Positions 6,672-8,999 of a stretch of 8,999 bases of DNA are shown here, piece by piece. The DNA is from an uncultured Hyphomicrobiales bacterium. GTDB taxonomy: Bacteria; Pseudomonadota; Alphaproteobacteria; Rhizobiales; Beijerinckiaceae. A model generated the notes under the pieces. That model had not been told where the DNA came from. It was given only the letters and a program-made list of their open reading frames with translations, and did not search any database. Made by a program: the position numbers and the translations under genes. Within the stretch, counting starts at the first letter, position 1, and every line of letters starts with the position of its first letter. The stretch covers positions 1-8,999 of the forward strand of contig CAIWVR010000019.1 of NCBI GenBank assembly GCA_903916165.1. The letters run 5' to 3'.

Positions 6672-8027
6672 TCAGGCGTCCACGGTCTCGGCATCCTCGC
6701 CGGCGGAGGTCGCCCTGTCGCCCAGCCAGGGGCAATGGTCCACGCCGACATCGGCCGGATCCATCTGCATTGGCCCGACGACGGGACAGAGCTGGGCCAG
6801 CGGATGGCTGGCGTCAACGATCGCGCGCTTGACACCGAGGCTGGTCCAGATCGTGTCGAGCGCCCCCACCAGATGGTCGATGTCGGCGTCCGAATGCAGC
6901 GGCGAGGGCGTGATGCGCAACCGCTCCGCGCCACGCGCCACGGTCGGGTAGTTGATCGGCTGGATATAGGCACCAAACTCGTCCATCAGACGGTCCGAAA
7001 TCGCCTTGCAGAGAACGGGATCGCGCACCATCACCGGCACAATATGGCTCGGATTGTCGAGATGGGGAATGGCGACGCGGTCGAGCCCGGCGCGCAGGCG
7101 CTTCACGCGATCCTGATGCCGCGCGCGCTCCTGCGAGGATGCCTTGAGATGCTGGACCGAGGCGCAGGCACCCGCCGCCAGCGACGGCGGCAGCGCGGTC
7201 GTGAAGATGAAGCCCGACGAGAACGAGCGCACATAGTCGCAAAGCGCGGCGGAGGCCGCGATATAGCCGCCCATGACGCCATAGGCCTTGGCCAGCGTGC
7301 CCTCGATGACAGTCAGGCGGTGGCTCAGTCCGTCGCGATCGGCGATGCCGCCGCCGCGCGGGCCATACATGCCGACCGCATGGACCTCGTCGAGATAGGT
7401 CATGGCGTGATGCGCGTCGGAGACATCGCACAGCTCCTCGATGGGCGCGATGTCGCCATCCATCGAATAGACGCTCTCGAACATCACGATCTTCGGGCGA
7501 GCCGGATCGAGATCGGCCAGGCAGCGCTCCAGATCGCGCGGATCATTATGCTTGAAGATGCGCTTCTCGACGCGCGCATGGCGCACGCCCTCGATCATCG
7601 AGGCATGGTTGCCGGCATCCGAAATCACGATGCAATTGGGCATGCCCGCCGCCAGCGTGCCGAGCGTCGCCCAGTTCGAGACATAGCCGGAGGTGAACAG
7701 CAGCGCCGCTTCCTTCTGGTGAAGGTCCGCAAGTTCACGCTCGAGCAGCACGTGCTGGTGGGTGGTGCCGGAAATATTACGCGTGCCGCCTGCACCCGCG
7801 CCGGCGGTGTCGATGGCCTCGTGCATCGCGGACAGCACCTTGGGATGCTGGCCCATGCCGAGATAATCGTTCGAGCACCAGACCGTGACCTCCTGGCGCC
7901 CGTTCGGACCATTGTAAGACGCCTTGGGGAAAGACCCGGCGCGGCGCTCGAGATCCGCGAACACGCGGTAGCGGCCCTCGCGGCGAAGGTCTTCGATCTG
8001 CCCAAGGAAAAAGGCGTCGTAATTCAT
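6672..8027 (-). CDS. hemA: 5-aminolevulinate synthase (C4 pathway)
   Basis: This PLP enzyme joins glycine and succinyl-CoA to make 5-aminolevulinate, the first committed step of heme synthesis in alphaproteobacteria. The protein has 451 residues. Visible family features are the N-terminus [20 protein letters not shown], the substrate region [14 protein letters not shown] (49-62) and '[20 protein letters not shown]' (77-96). Further on are the cofactor-binding [12 protein letters not shown] with D213 and H216 (211-222), and the PLP lysine K247 in [13 protein letters not shown] (242-254). The '[13 protein letters not shown]' block follows at 269-281. K247 matches K248 of the Rhodobacter enzyme. 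Bacterial ALAS usually ends near residue 400-410; this one has about 50 extra residues with two Cys-Pro dipeptides (C414-P415, C432-P433). The ATG at 8027 has a good AAGGGAG Shine-Dalgarno 6 nt upstream. Related AONS and KBL enzymes are excluded by the N-terminus and the overall ALAS pattern. Confidence 0.97.
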   Translation of the reverse strand: MNYDAFFLGQIEDLRREGRYRVFADLERRAGSFPKASYNGPNGRQEVTVWCSNDYLGMGQHPKVLSAMHEAIDTAGAGAGGTRNISGTTHQHVLLERELADLHQKEAALLFTSGYVSNWATLGTLAAGMPNCIVISDAGNHASMIEGVRHARVEKRIFKHNDPRDLERCLADLDPARPKIVMFESVYSMDGDIAPIEELCDVSDAHHAMTYLDEVHAVGMYGPRGGGIADRDGLSHRLTVIEGTLAKAYGVMGGYIAASAALCDYVRSFSSGFIFTTALPPSLAAGACASVQHLKASSQERARHQDRVKRLRAGLDRVAIPHLDNPSHIVPVMVRDPVLCKAISDRLMDEFGAYIQPINYPTVARGAERLRITPSPLHSDADIDHLVGALDTIWTSLGVKRAIVDASHPLAQLCPVVGPMQMDPADVGVDHCPWLGDRATSAGEDAETVDA

Positions 8028-8110
8028 CACAGGCTCCCTTTGATCCGCGCGCCCGGTGCCAACAAAGCACAGCTTGGCGCGCCAGACCAATTTTTCAGCA
8101 TGGCGAGCGC

Positions 8111-8139
8111 CATAAACACCCCTGACGCGGCGATGGCAA
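8111..8139 (-). promoter_or_regulatory. Candidate hemA promoter
   Basis: On the minus strand TTGCCA is followed after exactly 17 nt by TTTATG. The -35 hexamer matches the consensus at five of six positions and the -10 at three of six. Transcription would start near 8104, giving a leader of about 77 nt that contains the palindrome TGGCGCGCCA (8075-8084). I saw no Fnr-type TTGAT-N4-ATCAA site. Confidence 0.35.
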
Positions 8140-8160
8140 CGACCCCTTCTGCCGCAGGGG

Positions 8161-8197
8161 GGCCGCCAAGCGGCTCCGCTTCCGGCCCATGGCGGCC
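8161..8197. repeat. Nested inverted repeat upstream of hemA
   Basis: The outer arms GGCCGCCA (8161-8168) and TGGCGGCC (8190-8197) are perfect 8-bp complements. Inside them AAGCGG/CCGCTT (8168-8173, 8176-8181) pairs around a 2-nt loop. It lies upstream of the candidate hemA -35. It could be a protein-binding palindrome, a REP-like element or simply G+C-rich chance. Confidence 0.5.
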
Positions 8198-8441
8198 ATG
8201 TCGGGCCGTTTAATGACCCAGCATGCGTTGGCAGGCGCGCGCAAAAGCCCTGCGGGGGCCAAGATCAGTTGAGCCTGCAAAGGCGGAATGACATCCAGAC
8301 CTTCGCCAGCCCGCCGGGACGGATGCGCCACATCAATTCTGAAGCTTTAACGGTCGCAAGAGCGGGCGCGCCCTGCCCTGGACGCGATCACTTGCGGATC
8401 CGGGAAAAGCACATGTTTTCGGCCAAGGCCCGGTTTTCATG

Positions 8442-8470
8442 TTGACTTGAGCCGACGCGGGCCTTAATTC
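8442..8470 (+). promoter_or_regulatory. Promoter of tRNA-Asp
   Basis: TTGACT at 8442-8447 is followed by a 16-nt spacer and TTAATT (8464-8469), or by 17 nt and TAATTC. The -35 is near perfect and the -10 is weak. Start of transcription near 8477 would give a 5' leader of about 37 nt, removed by RNase P. The orientation and distance fit the tRNA gene, the only plus-strand gene nearby. Confidence 0.6.
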
Positions 8471-8513
8471 CACAACCACCGAGACGGAGCACATATGACG
8501 CGCTTCGGACTGC

Positions 8514-8590
<77 letters not shown>

Positions 8591-8623
8591 TTATCTTTCA
8601 CATGGATATGGCTTTGCGCGGCG

Positions 8624-8999
8624 TCAGAGCTTCGGGACCGCAAATTTCCAGCGTCGCATTTCCGGGCCTGACAGAATTCTGATCTTGTCCGGATCAATCG
8701 CCTCTGCCGTCCACACCAAATCCGGATCGATCCCCATCGCTTCAGCATAAGCCACAAGCCGTGTGACCATCTGCGGGGTCGCATAGACGCGCGACAGGCC
8801 CGCTGTGCTGTCGGGGCCGCGATTCGCCTCGAATATGAACATCCGATGGACGCCAACGCGACTTTGGGACGGCACGACACGCTTGAACGCCCCCATCAAG
8901 GCATAGACGCAGGCCGAAAAGCAGCGCCCGGGAGAGACCGAGCCATCCGCAACTGCCCGACCGGGCGGTGCCCGCGCCACAATGACCGCTGCGCCCATC
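8624..8999 (-). CDS. COG3904-like predicted periplasmic protein, C-terminal part
   Basis: The gene runs off the right edge; only the last 124-125 residues are seen, and the ATG at 8998 need not be the true start. The visible protein contains CFSACVYALMGAFKRVVP followed by 'RVGVHRM'. This resembles the crotonase/ClpP-like fold of the COG3904 family, where a 'C.SAC..AL.GG..R.V....R.GVHR' block is typical. The C-terminal half (about residues 66-124 of the fragment) has 'YATPQMVTRLVAYAEAMGIDPDLVWTA', which looks helical, then ends KFAVPKL. Catalytic activity is not established for this family, and the N-terminus, where a signal peptide would lie, is outside the window. The gene is convergent with tRNA-Asp. 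Confidence 0.65.
   Translation of the reverse strand, partial: MGAAVIVARAPPGRAVADGSVSPGRCFSACVYALMGAFKRVVPSQSRVGVHRMFIFEANRGPDSTAGLSRVYATPQMVTRLVAYAEAMGIDPDLVWTAEAIDPDKIRILSGPEMRRWKFAVPKL

Larger units (their letters stand above)
8028..8513. other. 486-bp intergenic region between hemA and tRNA-Asp
   Basis: I see no convincing gene here. A 78-codon minus-strand reading frame at 8095-8331 lacks any recognisable motif or good ribosome site. The region holds the candidate hemA promoter and the tRNA promoter, plus several palindromes. These are TGGCGCGCCA (8075-8084), a nested inverted repeat (8161-8197) and GGGCGCGCCC (8364-8373). A GAAAA/TTTTC inverted repeat lies at 8404-8420 within a stretch that looks like a dispersed intergenic element. 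The middle part (about 8200-8360) shows nothing I can name. Confidence 0.5.

Noticed and set aside
6597..8213. Plus-strand 538-codon open frame opposite hemA
   Set aside because: It is an exact antisense shadow of the ALAS gene with His/Arg/Ala-rich content and no recognisable motif.
8095..8331. Minus-strand 78-codon frame between hemA and tRNA-Asp
   Set aside because: It has no Shine-Dalgarno, no hydrophobic or conserved segment, and overlaps the inverted repeats and candidate hemA promoter. It is probably non-coding.

Overview
This window looks like ordinary chromosome from an alphaproteobacterium, probably of the Hyphomicrobiales type. The evidence is a high G+C content, a nuoABCD-x-EF complex I cluster, a C4-pathway (Shemin) 5-aminolevulinate synthase, a short alphaproteobacterial flagellin and a tRNA-Asp(GTC). 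I cannot name a genus. Every protein gene lies on the minus strand; the tRNA is the only plus-strand gene. I found no insertion sequence, phage gene, CRISPR array or defence system.

Layout, given in transcription order from the right edge. At 8624-8999 is the 3' part of a minus-strand gene resembling the COG3904 crotonase-fold family. It converges on the tRNA-Asp gene (8514-8590, plus strand, with its own promoter near 8442-8470). A 486-bp intergenic region (8028-8513) rich in inverted repeats separates the tRNA from hemA (6672-8027). A 70-residue lipoprotein gene (6373-6585) follows hemA. Next is a lone flagellin gene (5275-6204). Its leader folds into two abutting perfect hairpins, a CtrA-like box lies further upstream, and a textbook intrinsic terminator (5219-5246) closes it. 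Then comes a translationally coupled pair of single-domain chromate-transporter genes (4513-5088 and 3974-4516).

The left 3.8 kb is the start of the nuo operon: nuoA, nuoB, nuoC, nuoD, an unnamed 78-residue two-helix membrane protein gene, nuoE and the first 33 codons of nuoF. The genes overlap by 1-4 nt or are separated by 2-11 nt, so they are almost certainly one transcript. The cluster builds the quinone-reducing connecting module (B, C, D), one membrane subunit (A) and the start of the NADH-oxidising module (E, F) of respiratory complex I. The nuoA leader carries three consecutive perfect hairpins and no clear Shine-Dalgarno sequence.

The items most worth following up are the small membrane protein inside the nuo operon, the structured leaders of nuoA and of the flagellin gene, and the ALAS C-terminal tail with two Cys-Pro dipeptides. 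None amounts to clear evidence of a new multi-gene system.
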